Shown: positions 25,251-34,809 of the stretch, piece by piece
Layout: every line of letters begins with the position of its first letter
Position numbering within the stretch: the first letter of the stretch is position 1
Assembly: GCA_003331065.1 (NCBI GenBank)
Contig: QENB01000001.1
Coordinates: 248,001 to 312,000, forward strand
Source: Candidatus Tokpelaia sp. JSC188
GTDB lineage: Bacteria; Pseudomonadota; Alphaproteobacteria; Rhizobiales; Rhizobiaceae
Reading direction: 5' to 3'
DNA: 64,000 nt
The notes under the pieces: generated by a model
Seen by the model: only the letters and a program-made list of their open reading frames with translations
The model's database searches: none
Told to the model about the DNA's origin: nothing
Position numbers and translations under genes: made by a program

Positions 25251-26648
25251 TTAAGCATCAAGCGATTTGACAATAGATTCAACCATCTTTTTAGCATCAC
25301 CAAACAGCATCATAGTATTCTCGCGGGAAAAAAGCTCATTTGTAACACCAGCATAACCGCTCCCCATGCTTCGTTTGAGAAAGAGAACTGTGCCTGCCTT
25401 CTCCACCTCAAGGATAGGCATACCGTAAATTGGCGATAATGGGTCGGTTTTAGCAGCTGGATTAGTCACATCATTTGCTCCAAGTACAAAAGCGACGTCA
25501 GCGGTTGCAAACTCGGAATTGATATCCTCAAGTTCAAATACTTCATCATAAGGCACATTGGCTTCTGCAAGCAAAACATTCATATGCCCAGGCATACGTC
25601 CGGCAACCGGATGAATAGCGTACTTAACTTCTACCCCTTCACATTTCAGTTTATCGCTCATTTCCCGCAAAGCATGCTGAGCCTGTGCAACAGCCATGCC
25701 ATACCCCGGCACAATGATAACTTTGGATGAATTTTTCATGATAAAGGCAGCATCCTCGGCTGATCCTTGCTTTATAGGACCGTATTCATCCTCGGCGCTG
25801 ATAGCAGCTGCTCCACCACCGAACCCGCCAAGGATAACCGAGATAAAAGAACGATTCATACCTTTGCACATGATATAGCTTAATATAGCACCGGAAGAGC
25901 CAACTAGCGCTCCGGTAATTATAAGAGCCATATTACCTAGCGTAAAACCAATACCGGCCGCTGCCCAGCCCGAATAGGAATTGAGCATGGAAACAACCAC
26001 TGGCATATCAGCACCACCGATTGGGATAATCATCGTAATGCCAAGAATCAGTGATAGCAATACAATCAACCAGAAAACTGAATGGCTTTCAGTTGCGAGC
26101 AGACAGACAACCAGCACGACAATCGATATTCCTAAGATTATATTGACGAGATGGCGTACAGGCAAAAGAATTGGCTTCCCTGATATGCAACTATTCAATT
26201 TTAAGAAAGCAACGATCGAACCGGTAAAAGTAACTGACCCGATTGCAACTCCGATAGCCATCTCAAACAGAGCTCGGCTGTGAATAGCAGTCGCTTCACC
26301 TATGTTGAATGAGGATGGTGAATAGAGTGCTGCGGCAGCAACCATAACCGCTGCAAGACCTACAAGTGAATGAAATGCAGCAATAAGCTGTGGCATGGCT
26401 GTCATGGGAATGTATTTTGCAATATAGGCACCTATACAGCCGCCAATGACAAGGCCGGTAAAAATGAGCAAAAGGCCGCTCAAGTTTGAACCTGCAAGCA
26501 GCAAGGTTGTTGTAATGGCAATAGCCATCCCTATCATGCCAAACGTATTTCCCTGACGACTGCTCATAGGATGAGAAAGGCCACGCAAAGCCAAAATGAA
26601 CAATACACCTGAAATAAGATAAAGAAAGGTTGCGAAATTAATACTCAT
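25251..26648 (-). CDS. pntB: NAD(P) transhydrogenase beta subunit
   Basis: Membrane and NADP(H)-binding subunit of the proton-translocating transhydrogenase; 465 aa. The first ~280 residues form about nine membrane helices (FATFLYLISGVLFILALRGL onward). The NADP domain follows with VIIVPGYGMAVAQAQHA, YAIHPVAGRMPGHMNVLLAE and DVAFVLGANDVTNPAA. It uses the proton motive force to make NADPH. Follows pntAB after 12 bases. Confidence 0.97.
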   Translation of the reverse strand: MSINFATFLYLISGVLFILALRGLSHPMSSRQGNTFGMIGMAIAITTTLLLAGSNLSGLLLIFTGLVIGGCIGAYIAKYIPMTAMPQLIAAFHSLVGLAAVMVAAAALYSPSSFNIGEATAIHSRALFEMAIGVAIGSVTFTGSIVAFLKLNSCISGKPILLPVRHLVNIILGISIVVLVVCLLATESHSVFWLIVLLSLILGITMIIPIGGADMPVVVSMLNSYSGWAAAGIGFTLGNMALIITGALVGSSGAILSYIMCKGMNRSFISVILGGFGGGAAAISAEDEYGPIKQGSAEDAAFIMKNSSKVIIVPGYGMAVAQAQHALREMSDKLKCEGVEVKYAIHPVAGRMPGHMNVLLAEANVPYDEVFELEDINSEFATADVAFVLGANDVTNPAAKTDPLSPIYGMPILEVEKAGTVLFLKRSMGSGYAGVTNELFSRENTMMLFGDAKKMVESIVKSLDA

Positions 26649-26660
26649 TACCTTACACTT

Positions 26661-26948
26661 TCATTTTTCTTTTTTCTTGTACATAGCCAGCATACGCTGA
26701 GTCACAAGAAAACCGCCAAAAATATTGACACTTGCCAGTACTAGTGCAAGAAAACCAAAAAATGTTGCATAGCCTGAAAGAGACAGAGCAACTGCGAGTA
26801 ACGCACCTACCACAATGACGGATGAAATCGCGTTTGTTACAGCCATCAATGGTGTATGTAAAGCTGGCGTCACTGCCCACACCACATAATAACCGACAAA
26901 AATCGATAAAACAAAAATCGCAACCTGAAAAATAGATGGATCAATCAT
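26661..26948 (-). CDS. pntAB: NAD(P) transhydrogenase alpha subunit part 2 (PntAB)
   Basis: Short membrane subunit that in E. coli is the C-terminal part of PntA; 95 aa with three membrane helices. Key stretch [20 protein letters not shown], then [19 protein letters not shown]. Rhizobial homologues as I recall them carry a soluble N-terminal extension ending in something like GGSIDPF. Here the PntAB frame reads AAAGGS just before the ATG, but is closed by a TAG a few codons further up, while the extension-like coil lies in another frame (26941-27075). Translation probably starts at ATG 26948 by coupling in ATGATTGA. Confidence 0.93.
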   Translation of the reverse strand: MIDPSIFQVAIFVLSIFVGYYVVWAVTPALHTPLMAVTNAISSVIVVGALLAVALSLSGYATFFGFLALVLASVNIFGGFLVTQRMLAMYKKKEK

Positions 26949-27075
26949 GCTGCCACCTGCTGCAGCATATGAACAGCTGCGCTAAAGAAGAAGAACTCTC
27001 ACTGCCTGCCTCTTTTATGAATGCCGCAGCCTGATTTAATTCCTTTATGGTTTTATCAAAAAACTTTGTCTTCAT
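26941..27075 (-). CDS. Small coil peptide split from the PntAB N-terminus
   Basis: A 44-codon frame between pntAA and pntAB, too short for ordinary gene calling. It begins [18 protein letters not shown], is helical and Glu/Ala/Ser-rich, and ends CCSRWQHD. It starts 2 bases before the end of the pntAA-pntAB spacer (next to the pntAA stop, with GGAGG inside pntAA's 3' end) and overlaps the PntAB start by 8 bases. The composition resembles the soluble N-terminal extension of rhizobial PntAB, so it is either a real small peptide or a frameshifted remnant of that extension. Confidence 0.55.
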   Translation of the reverse strand: MKTKFFDKTIKELNQAAAFIKEAGSESSSSLAQLFICCSRWQHD

Positions 27076-28281
27076 TTAGTTACCTCCTTTTTTTATGTTT
27101 GGCTTTCTTAATGGAATAGCCTGCTGATTTTGGTGATTTTTATTATGAATTTTTACCAGATCTGGGCGCATAATTTCACCACCATGAACAAGGAGAGTTG
27201 ATTTTACAATCTCATCCTCAAAATTAATCACCAATTTTCTACTCTCCTTATTTGTCATGCTTTCCAGAAAAGCATAAAGATTACGTGCATAAAGCTGAGA
27301 GGCTGTTGCAGAAATTCGACTAAGAATATTACTGTAACCAACAATTTTTATTCCTTCAATTTCGGCAATCTGCCCGCATACAACACCTTCAACATTACCA
27401 CCATGTTCCACTGCAAGATCCACTACAACAGACCCTAGTTGCATATTTTTAAGCATTTTTCTTGATATAAGACGAGGAGCAGGGCGACCAGGAATAAGGG
27501 CTGTAGTAACTACAATATCCTGTTTAGCAATATGTTCCAGGGTCAATGCAGCCTGTTTTTCTTGATATGCTTTTGACATTTCTTTAGCATAACCGCGATC
27601 ACTTTCAGCAGAACGGAATTCTTCATTCTCAATTGCTATAAACTTTGCTCCTAAAGATGCAACCTGCCCCTTTGCTGCTGGGCGAACATCATTAGCCGTA
27701 ACCACGGCGCCAAGGCGGCGGGCTGTTGCTATGGCCTGCAACCCGGCAACTCCGGCTCCCATAACAAAAACTTTTGCAGCTGGTACCGTACCAGCTGCGG
27801 TCATCATCATCGGTATGGCCCGCCCATAAACTTCAGCTGCACTAATAATTGCTTGATATCCAGCAAGATTAGCCTGCGAAGATAGAATATCCATTGACTG
27901 CGCACGTGTAATACGCGGAATAAATTCCATAGAAAAGCCAGTAAACCCTGCTTTTGCAAGTGCTGCAATATCGTCCTCAGCCCCATAAGGATCAAAGATT
28001 GCAACTATAACAGCACCTTTTTTATAAACGCTAGCCTCCTTCTGAGAAGGTCTTCGAACTTTCAGAATGATATCTGCTTCTTCTGCAGCATAGCCAGAAG
28101 TAGAAATTTCAGCACCCATCGCTTTATATTCGTAATCCTTTATACATGAAGCGCAGCCAGCCCCCTTTTCAACGACAACAGAATAACCAAGTTCTGTATA
28201 TTTTTTTACAGTCTCAGGTGAAGCAGCAACGCGCGCTTCACCTTTGAATGTTTCTTTGCTAACAAAGATAATTTTGCCCAA
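27076..28281 (-). CDS. pntAA: NAD(P) transhydrogenase alpha subunit part 1 (PntAA)
   Basis: Soluble NAD(H)-binding subunit, 401 aa. N-terminal FVSKETFKGEARVAASPETV; NAD-binding AKVFVMGAGVAGLQAIATA; active-site SMDILSSQANLAGYQA; and VVDLAVEHGGNVEG. The start is TTG at 28281, supported by AAGGAG 8 bases upstream and correct family N-terminus. First gene of the pntAA-(small peptide)-pntAB-pntB operon. Confidence 0.95.
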   Translation of the reverse strand: MGKIIFVSKETFKGEARVAASPETVKKYTELGYSVVVEKGAGCASCIKDYEYKAMGAEISTSGYAAEEADIILKVRRPSQKEASVYKKGAVIVAIFDPYGAEDDIAALAKAGFTGFSMEFIPRITRAQSMDILSSQANLAGYQAIISAAEVYGRAIPMMMTAAGTVPAAKVFVMGAGVAGLQAIATARRLGAVVTANDVRPAAKGQVASLGAKFIAIENEEFRSAESDRGYAKEMSKAYQEKQAALTLEHIAKQDIVVTTALIPGRPAPRLISRKMLKNMQLGSVVVDLAVEHGGNVEGVVCGQIAEIEGIKIVGYSNILSRISATASQLYARNLYAFLESMTNKESRKLVINFEDEIVKSTLLVHGGEIMRPDLVKIHNKNHQNQQAIPLRKPNIKKGGN

Positions 28282-28556
28282 GTTTTTGTCTCCTTGTCAA
28301 AAATGTGTATTCCAAAATCGCCCATATAAGATCGCCCATAAAGGTAGTTTTATTTGCGATACAGATGTCATAACATCGCCCAAAATAGACATGCAAGCGT
28401 GTTTCAAACAATAAAGTCTCTGTCATCTATAATAATTATAGGAGGAGGCAAAAGGATTGGACGAATAGAGCAATGTTGATATAAACCCCTATCCCGCATC
28501 ACAGAGAATTAAAATAAAAATAGTAAAGCATAACACTAAATGTGACGGAGTAAAAA

Positions 28557-29456
28557 ATGGCAGAGGTTATTAACGGTAAAAAGTTTGCTGAAGAAATTAC
28601 CGAAAAGATAAAAATGGAAACTGCTAAGCTGATGGAAAGTCACGGCGTTCGTCCTGGACTCGCAGTTATTGTTATTGGTGATGATCCAGCAAGCCAGATT
28701 TATGTATCGTCAAAAAACAGAGAAGCGGAGAAATGTGGCTTTTCTTCTATTACCTATCGGCCCGAAGCAGATATCTGTGAAGATAACCTGATTCATCTCA
28801 TTCAAGAATTAAACGGAAATCCATTTATTCACGGCATTTTAGTGCAATTACCTCTACCAGATCACATTCGAACAGAAGCCGTTATCCAAGCGATATCACC
28901 CAATAAAGATGTAGATGGTTTTCATTGCATCAATGTCGGTAAACTTGTGACCGGTGCGCATGATGGTTTTATACCCTGCACACCTGCGGGAAGCATGATC
29001 ATGATTCGCCGTATTCACGGAGATGATCTTTCTGGTCTAGATGTTGTTATTGTGGGTCGTTCCAATATTGTCGGCAAACCAATAGCGAGCTTGCTTTTAG
29101 CAGCAAATGCGACGATAACTATCGCGCACAGTGGCACATCGGAATTGCCCGATGTTGTGCGCAGTGCTGATATTCTTGTTGTTGCGATAGGTCGACCAGA
29201 AATGATAAAAGGAGCCTGGATCAAACCGGGCGCCACTGTTATTGATGTTGGTATTAATCGTGTTCCGGCATTGAAAAACAGTAAGAAACCTACGCGCCTC
29301 GTTGGTGATGTTGAATTTGAAATGGCCTCAATTGTCGCAAAGAATATCACGCCTGTTCCTGGTGGAGTTGGGCCTATGACAATTGCTATGCTAATGGTTA
29401 ATACTTTAAAAGCTGCATACCGCTCTGCGGGGGTAGTACCACCGATATTTCACTGA
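28557..29456 (+). CDS. folD: Methylenetetrahydrofolate dehydrogenase/cyclohydrolase
   Basis: Bifunctional one-carbon enzyme interconverting 5,10-methylene-, methenyl- and 10-formyl-tetrahydrofolate with NADP; 299 aa. Catalytic Tyr/Lys motif [38 protein letters not shown] loop [19 protein letters not shown]-terminal [16 protein letters not shown]. Starts at ATG 28557 after ACGGAG. Divergent from pntAA, transcribed alone. Confidence 0.97.
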   Translation: MAEVINGKKFAEEITEKIKMETAKLMESHGVRPGLAVIVIGDDPASQIYVSSKNREAEKCGFSSITYRPEADICEDNLIHLIQELNGNPFIHGILVQLPLPDHIRTEAVIQAISPNKDVDGFHCINVGKLVTGAHDGFIPCTPAGSMIMIRRIHGDDLSGLDVVIVGRSNIVGKPIASLLLAANATITIAHSGTSELPDVVRSADILVVAIGRPEMIKGAWIKPGATVIDVGINRVPALKNSKKPTRLVGDVEFEMASIVAKNITPVPGGVGPMTIAMLMVNTLKAAYRSAGVVPPIFH

Positions 29457-29911
29457 TTATTTATAAAAAGAATCAATAAGATAACAAAAAATCTCATACA
29501 GTTCAACTAATAATCCTATACAAATTGACATATTAAAACATATCAAATGAGAAAACTACAACGTGCGGAACATACGTGGACAGTAGTCCTTTTAATATTC
29601 TGTTTAGTTATCTGCAAAAGCATTTTGCGTCGCAATTAAATTACATAAACATTTTGTATCTTCATTTATCTGTACAATTCTGTGTTTTTTCTGTTAGAAG
29701 TATTAGGCGAGGATGCTTGAGGCTTAGGAATGGGAATAGAAAAGTAGAATCTAGGGAAATATATATCCTAACAGTCGACAAAATCTGCTTGCGCAATATC
29801 AATGCCTTTTCTGAAAGGAAACGGCAAGCGTATCACCATCAAACCCACAAAAATCCATGGTTGGCATTATAGGATGTATCTTTTATTCTAAAGATAAAAA
29901 ATTGTATAATT
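29457..29911. other. 455-base intergenic region
   Basis: Lies between convergent folD and edd. A 98-codon frame at 29576-29872 has low-complexity, basic, Leu/Ile-rich content and no recognisable family. No terminator hairpin was found by eye. Confidence 0.4.
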
Positions 29912-31741
29912 TCAATCATTTGCAATAATAGTCGCACCTAAATCAGCACGATTGGCCATTTGGCGAAAAACGCGAAAAAGTTCACGCCCTCCTCCATAAG
30001 AATGGTGAGAGAGGTCAGGAATTTCCAAGGAGCGAGTCGTTATTTTTTTTTCATCGACTAGAAGTCGTAAAACTCCCATATTCGCATCAAGACAAATCAA
30101 ATCGCCATCCCTAACTTTTGCTAACCAAGTATTATCAAGCGCTTCCGGTGTTACGTGAATGGCTGCTGGAATCTTACCGGAAGCACCAGACATGCGACCA
30201 TCGGTGACAAGGGCTACTTTTTGACCACGATCTTGCAATACACCCAGAAATGTTGTAAGTTTGTGCAGTTCAGGCATGCCATTGGCCTTGGGCCCCTGAT
30301 AACGGACAACAGCAATAAAATCTTGATCGTCTAACCTTCCTTCCTTGAAAGCCTTCTGTAATTCTTCCTGTGAATCAAAAACTTTTGCTGAAGCTTCAAT
30401 AGACCAATGTTCAGCTTTAACGGCAGATACCTTGATAATAGCATGACCAAGATTTCCAGAAAGAATGCGAATGCCACCGTCTTTTTGAAAAGGTCTGGTC
30501 GTATCTGTTAGAATTTTTTCATTGCCGCTTTTATTCCTTGCCCGTTTGCGTCTAACTTTACCATCGCCGCCAAGCTTTGGCTCAATTGCATAAGCCTCAA
30601 GCCCCTCACCACACACGGTGCGAATATCATCATGCACAAGTTTTGCCTCCATCAATGTACGAATCACAAAACCCATTCCACCAGCGGCGTGAAAATGATT
30701 TACGTCCGCAGAACCATTTGGGTAAAGCCGGGCGATAAGCGGAACCACAGAGGAAATTTCTGCAATATCATGCCAAGTAATGCAAATACCGGCTGTTATA
30801 GCCATGGCAATTAAATGAATAGTATGATTAGTTGATCCACCAGTTGCATTTAAAGCAACGATAGCATTCACAAAAGAGCGTTCATCAATCATTGATCCAA
30901 CGGGGGTATATTCATTTCCCAGTGCTGTAATCGCAAGAGCGCGCTTTGTTGCTTCTCGCGTTAGGGCATCGCGCAGTGGCGTATTCGGGTTTATAAAGGA
31001 AGCACCAGGTAGATGCAGCCCCATTATTTCCATCATCATTTGATTTGAATTGGCAGTGCCGTAGAAGGTGCAAGTCCCTGGCTCATGATAAGATTGTGAT
31101 TCAACCTCAAGCAATATCTTGCGGTCGATCTTTCCTTCCGCATAAAGCTGACGAGCTTTAACCTTTTTCTTATTAGACAAACCACTACTCATCGGCCCTG
31201 CTGGTACAAAAACAGCAGGCAGATACCCAAAGGTTAGGGCTCCCATGAGAAGACCCGGTACAATTTTGTCACAAACCCCTAGATACAGCACAGCATCAAA
31301 GGTGTTATGCGCAAGCCCGATAGCTGTGGACATAGCTATCACTTCGCGTGAAAATAGTGAAAGCTCCATGCCACTGAATCCTTGAGTAACCCCATCACAC
31401 ATAGCAGGTACGCCGCCCGCAACTTGTGCAACCCCACCTGCCTCTTGTGCAGCATTGCGGATAATGGTAGGGTAATGCTCAAACGGCTGATGTGCTGAAA
31501 GTATATCATTATAAGCTGTGATGATACCAAGATTAGCGACAACATTCTCTTTTAATCGCGCTTTATCAACAGAGTCGCATGCAGCAAAAACATGAGCTTG
31601 ATTAGCACAACCAAGATGCAAACGATGTGGACGACTATGCTTACCAGCTTCACTAATGTAGGCAAGATATTCTTCCCGCTTTGGTTTCGAGCGTTCAGAT
31701 ATCTTCTCTGTTACCTGACGAATTGTCTGAATTACGCTCAT
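29912..31741 (-). CDS. edd: 6-phosphogluconate dehydratase
   Basis: Fe-S dehydratase converting 6-phosphogluconate to KDPG in the Entner-Doudoroff pathway; 609 aa. Conserved HLGCANQAHVFAACD, GGVPAMCDGVTQGFSGMELS, VLYLGVCDKIVPGLLMG and CTFYGTANSNQMMMEIMG supply the cluster cysteines; GRMSGASGKIPAAIHVTPEA lies near the C-terminus. I start at ATG 31741 (MSVIQTIRQ); a longer frame to 31819 has no family support. Third gene of zwf-pgl-edd. The KDPG aldolase partner is not in this window. Confidence 0.96.
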   Translation of the reverse strand: MSVIQTIRQVTEKISERSKPKREEYLAYISEAGKHSRPHRLHLGCANQAHVFAACDSVDKARLKENVVANLGIITAYNDILSAHQPFEHYPTIIRNAAQEAGGVAQVAGGVPAMCDGVTQGFSGMELSLFSREVIAMSTAIGLAHNTFDAVLYLGVCDKIVPGLLMGALTFGYLPAVFVPAGPMSSGLSNKKKVKARQLYAEGKIDRKILLEVESQSYHEPGTCTFYGTANSNQMMMEIMGLHLPGASFINPNTPLRDALTREATKRALAITALGNEYTPVGSMIDERSFVNAIVALNATGGSTNHTIHLIAMAITAGICITWHDIAEISSVVPLIARLYPNGSADVNHFHAAGGMGFVIRTLMEAKLVHDDIRTVCGEGLEAYAIEPKLGGDGKVRRKRARNKSGNEKILTDTTRPFQKDGGIRILSGNLGHAIIKVSAVKAEHWSIEASAKVFDSQEELQKAFKEGRLDDQDFIAVVRYQGPKANGMPELHKLTTFLGVLQDRGQKVALVTDGRMSGASGKIPAAIHVTPEALDNTWLAKVRDGDLICLDANMGVLRLLVDEKKITTRSLEIPDLSHHSYGGGRELFRVFRQMANRADLGATIIAND

Positions 31742-31773
31742 TACACACCCCAATAATATTAAAAAAAACTTTC

Positions 31774-32505
31774 TTAAACAGAAGGTTCGTGTTCGGAGAT
31801 CTTGTCTGCTGGAGACCAAAACACCTGAATTGGGCTTTTAGCATGACGCAAAACAGCACGAACTGGCATATCGATCTCTGGACCATTCTGCAATACCTGT
31901 TCAAAAGTTACAAGTTTTTCCTGTCCCTCAATATGAAGTGCAATAAAGCGAGCGCTAACAAGTAGTGGTAAGGTTATAGTCAGACGTGCCTCACTAAGTC
32001 CCCTAGCATGCATAGGAACCATCAAGGCACGCGAGTTACGATCGAGTGCCTGTCTTAGACGATTTCCTCCCGGAAAAAACGAAGCTGTATGCCCATCAAG
32101 TCCCATGCCAAGCACAACAACATCAAACGGCTTTGCAAGTTTGTTGACTCTGTTTGCTGCAGAAAAAGCCGCAAGTTCAGCTGTAACGGCCCTGGTATAA
32201 AGTCCAACAAAACGTGCTTCAGTGGCAAAGTTCTGCATAAGATGCTGACGTACTAATTTTTCGTTTGAACGGGAATTATCGGGGGGAACAAAGCGTTCAT
32301 CTACCAACGTAATAATAACTTGTTTCCATGCAATATCAGCTTGCGATAGGCATTTAAAAAAATGCTTTGGTGTACAACCGCCCGACACAACAAGAACCGC
32401 TTGACCACGTTCATTAATAGCAAAACTAAGCTCGATTGCGACTCGCTCTGCAAGAGCAGAAGCAAGTGCATTTGGTGTATCAAAATCATAACGATCAAAA
32501 TTCAT
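31774..32505 (-). CDS. pgl: 6-phosphogluconolactonase
   Basis: Hydrolyses 6-phosphogluconolactone between Zwf and Edd; 243 aa. Family motifs: LVVSGGCTPKHFFKCL, ITLVDERFVPPDNSRSN and VLGMGLDGHTASFFPG. ATG 32505. Sits 20 bases after zwf and 32 bases before edd, so one transcript is likely. Confidence 0.95.
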   Translation of the reverse strand: MNFDRYDFDTPNALASALAERVAIELSFAINERGQAVLVVSGGCTPKHFFKCLSQADIAWKQVIITLVDERFVPPDNSRSNEKLVRQHLMQNFATEARFVGLYTRAVTAELAAFSAANRVNKLAKPFDVVVLGMGLDGHTASFFPGGNRLRQALDRNSRALMVPMHARGLSEARLTITLPLLVSARFIALHIEGQEKLVTFEQVLQNGPEIDMPVRAVLRHAKSPIQVFWSPADKISEHEPSV

Positions 32506-32525
32506 GAGAATCGCTTTTATGCCTC

Positions 32526-34001
32526 TTAAACTGAATTATTCCATGTTCTGCTGTCTCTTTCAATCATGGCAATCGAACGTAATGGTCCCCATGTACCAGC
32601 TTTGTAGCCATCCACTGTCTGACCAATCTTCTCCCATCCTTGATGGATAGGATCAATCCATTGCCAAGCTGCATCGACCTCATCGCGCCGCATGAAAAGT
32701 GTTTGGTCTCCCCGCATCACATCCATCAAAAGCCGTTCATAGGCATCAGGATTGCGACCAGCAAAAGCATTGGAAAAATTCATATCAAGTGAAACATGCT
32801 GCAAGCGTGTGGTGCCCGGTCCAGGATCTTTAATCATAAGCCATTGACTAACTCCTTCATTAGGCTGAAGACGAATAACAAGCCTATTTGCGGTAATTTC
32901 CCCTGCACTTTTGTCAAAAATTGAATGAGGAACAGATTTGAATGTAACTGTGATTTCTGATACACGTTTTGTCATTCGCTTCCCTGTTCTCAGATAAAAC
33001 GGTGTTCCAGCCCAACGCCAGTTTGCAATATCAATTTTTAATGCTACGAAGGTTTCTGTATTGCTTTTTTCTTTGCCAAGATCTTCAAGATAGGATTTTA
33101 CAGACTTATCTGCTACGGTGCCTGCCAGGTATTGACCTCGTATTGTGCACTTCCCGACATTTCCAGCATTGATTGGTGCAAGGGAATGTAATATCTTGAG
33201 CTTTTCATCCCGCACGGCGTTGGCATCAAGCATAGCAGGTGGTTCCATGGCCACTAAACAAAGCAGCTGCAACAGATGATTCTGTACCATATCCCGCAAG
33301 GCACCTGCATGATCATAATAACCGGCTCGATCTTCAAGTCCAACAGATTCAGAAACTGTAATCTGCACATTATCAATGTGATCAGAGTTCCACAAAGGTT
33401 CATAAAGTACATTAGCAAAACGCAACGCCATCAGATTCTGGACTGTTTCTTTACCAAGATAATGATCAATGCGAAAAATTTGGTTTTCAGAAAAAACCTT
33501 TCCCAGACGATCGTTCAATGCCTGCGCAGTTCTAAGATTGTTTCCTACAGGTTTTTCAACAATAATGCGAGTATCTGATGTGACCAAACCATTAGCGCCA
33601 AGACGTACAGCAATATCACCAAAAAGTGCTGGACCAAGGGCTAGATAAAATGCCCGGACTTTTGCAGATTCATTTTCCACCTTTTGCTTCAGCTTATCCC
33701 AACCAACATTTGATGTTGCATCCACTGATAGGTAAGAAAGTCGAGAAAGAAACTGTCGAAGTTGAGTCGCGCTAACATCTTCCTTGTTCACATGAGTTTT
33801 GATTGCCTGGACAGCAAAATCACAATACTCTATATCACTCATTGGTGAACGCGAAACGCCAATAATCCGTGATGATTCACTAAGCTGCCCTGTACACTGA
33901 CGATGATAAAGCGCTGGTATAAGCTTGCGCTCTGCAAGATCTCCTGCACCCCCAAAGACAATACAATCAAAAGGTGGAACCGGAATGATCTTTCCTGTCA
34001 T
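32526..34001 (-). CDS. zwf: Glucose-6-phosphate 1-dehydrogenase
   Basis: First enzyme of the oxidative pentose phosphate and Entner-Doudoroff routes, source of NADPH; 491 aa. NADP motif VFGGAGDLAERKLIPAL, where the usual Thr/Ser after GA is replaced by Gly; active-site RIDHYLGKETVQNLMALRFAN; and PFYLRTGKRM. ATG 34001. Promoter-proximal gene of zwf-pgl-edd. Confidence 0.97.
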   Translation of the reverse strand: MTGKIIPVPPFDCIVFGGAGDLAERKLIPALYHRQCTGQLSESSRIIGVSRSPMSDIEYCDFAVQAIKTHVNKEDVSATQLRQFLSRLSYLSVDATSNVGWDKLKQKVENESAKVRAFYLALGPALFGDIAVRLGANGLVTSDTRIIVEKPVGNNLRTAQALNDRLGKVFSENQIFRIDHYLGKETVQNLMALRFANVLYEPLWNSDHIDNVQITVSESVGLEDRAGYYDHAGALRDMVQNHLLQLLCLVAMEPPAMLDANAVRDEKLKILHSLAPINAGNVGKCTIRGQYLAGTVADKSVKSYLEDLGKEKSNTETFVALKIDIANWRWAGTPFYLRTGKRMTKRVSEITVTFKSVPHSIFDKSAGEITANRLVIRLQPNEGVSQWLMIKDPGPGTTRLQHVSLDMNFSNAFAGRNPDAYERLLMDVMRGDQTLFMRRDEVDAAWQWIDPIHQGWEKIGQTVDGYKAGTWGPLRSIAMIERDSRTWNNSV

Positions 34002-34585
34002 AAAGTTTATCCTGTCTAAATTATAGTAGGCAGAATCAATCCTGCCGTCTTAAATATATCGGAGGTTATAAACAAGCATGATATAAATAACCCGTTAATT
34101 CCATTGCAAAAGAATCGTAACGTTTCTCTTAAATTACAACCCCACAGCTTTTCTGATAAGTCGCGTTTCTCATTTAGGAAAGTTGCAAATACACTGATAA
34201 AAAGGGTTTTGCAACAATATCCTAGAAAAAAGCACTAATCCTTTCATTATTAGATAGCAACGGAAATAGCGTTGCTGGTATTAGAAATAGAAATATAAAC
34301 TTTCATACCACTTCTCTAATACGTAGTGCGCAAGCAATTTTATGACAAAGAATACTTCCCTAGTTAGAATCGCCCTAAGTACAGTTTTCTGTCTATTTAG
34401 CAAATATAACCTTTGTACTTAACGAAATAAAACCAAGGCGGTCTGAATCATTGAATTTTTTATTTATTATAAAAGTATCAAAAATCAAGCGTAGGCTGAA
34501 TTATTACTTTGGCTTCAGCACAAAAGTTTAAAATTAGAAATACAATTTATAGTAAAAAATGACAAATCAAAAGGCATAGAAACAA
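34002..34585. other. 584-base intergenic region
   Basis: AT-rich gap between zwf and tRNA-His. Should hold the zwf operon promoter. I recognise no gene, repeat or palindromic operator with confidence. Confidence 0.4.
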
Positions 34586-34662
34586 TGGTACGGCCGGTAG
34601 GAATCGAACCTACGACCTCAGGTGCCACAAACCTGCGCTCTAACCAACTGAGCTACGACCGC
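34586..34662 (-). tRNA. tRNA-His (GTG)
   Basis: 77-nt cloverleaf on the minus strand. The acceptor stem is GCGGTCG with CGGCCGT; the D-arm is GCTCAGTTGGTTAGAGC; the anticodon arm is CAGGT-TTGTGGC-ACCTG, giving anticodon GTG; and the T-arm is GTAGG-TTCGATT-CCTAC. CCA is encoded at 34586-34588. The discriminator base is A73 and the base before G1 is T, so the usual G-1:C73 identity pair of bacterial tRNA-His is missing. That is the known state in a large group of alphaproteobacteria with a divergent HisRS. Confidence 0.97.
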
Positions 34663-34809
34663 ATTTATAAAAAAAGCAATACAAAATATACCTATACATA
34701 CTGGGTGTCGGCATATGGAGGATAATGACCTCTTGCAAGAAAATTACATAAATTCCTATTACAGTTTTTATGAAGAATCAATTCCAACTTCCTTAATCTA
34801 ACCCTATAG

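Noticed and set aside
29576-29872. 98-codon frame after folD
   Set aside because: Basic low-complexity sequence without a recognisable domain or start signal.
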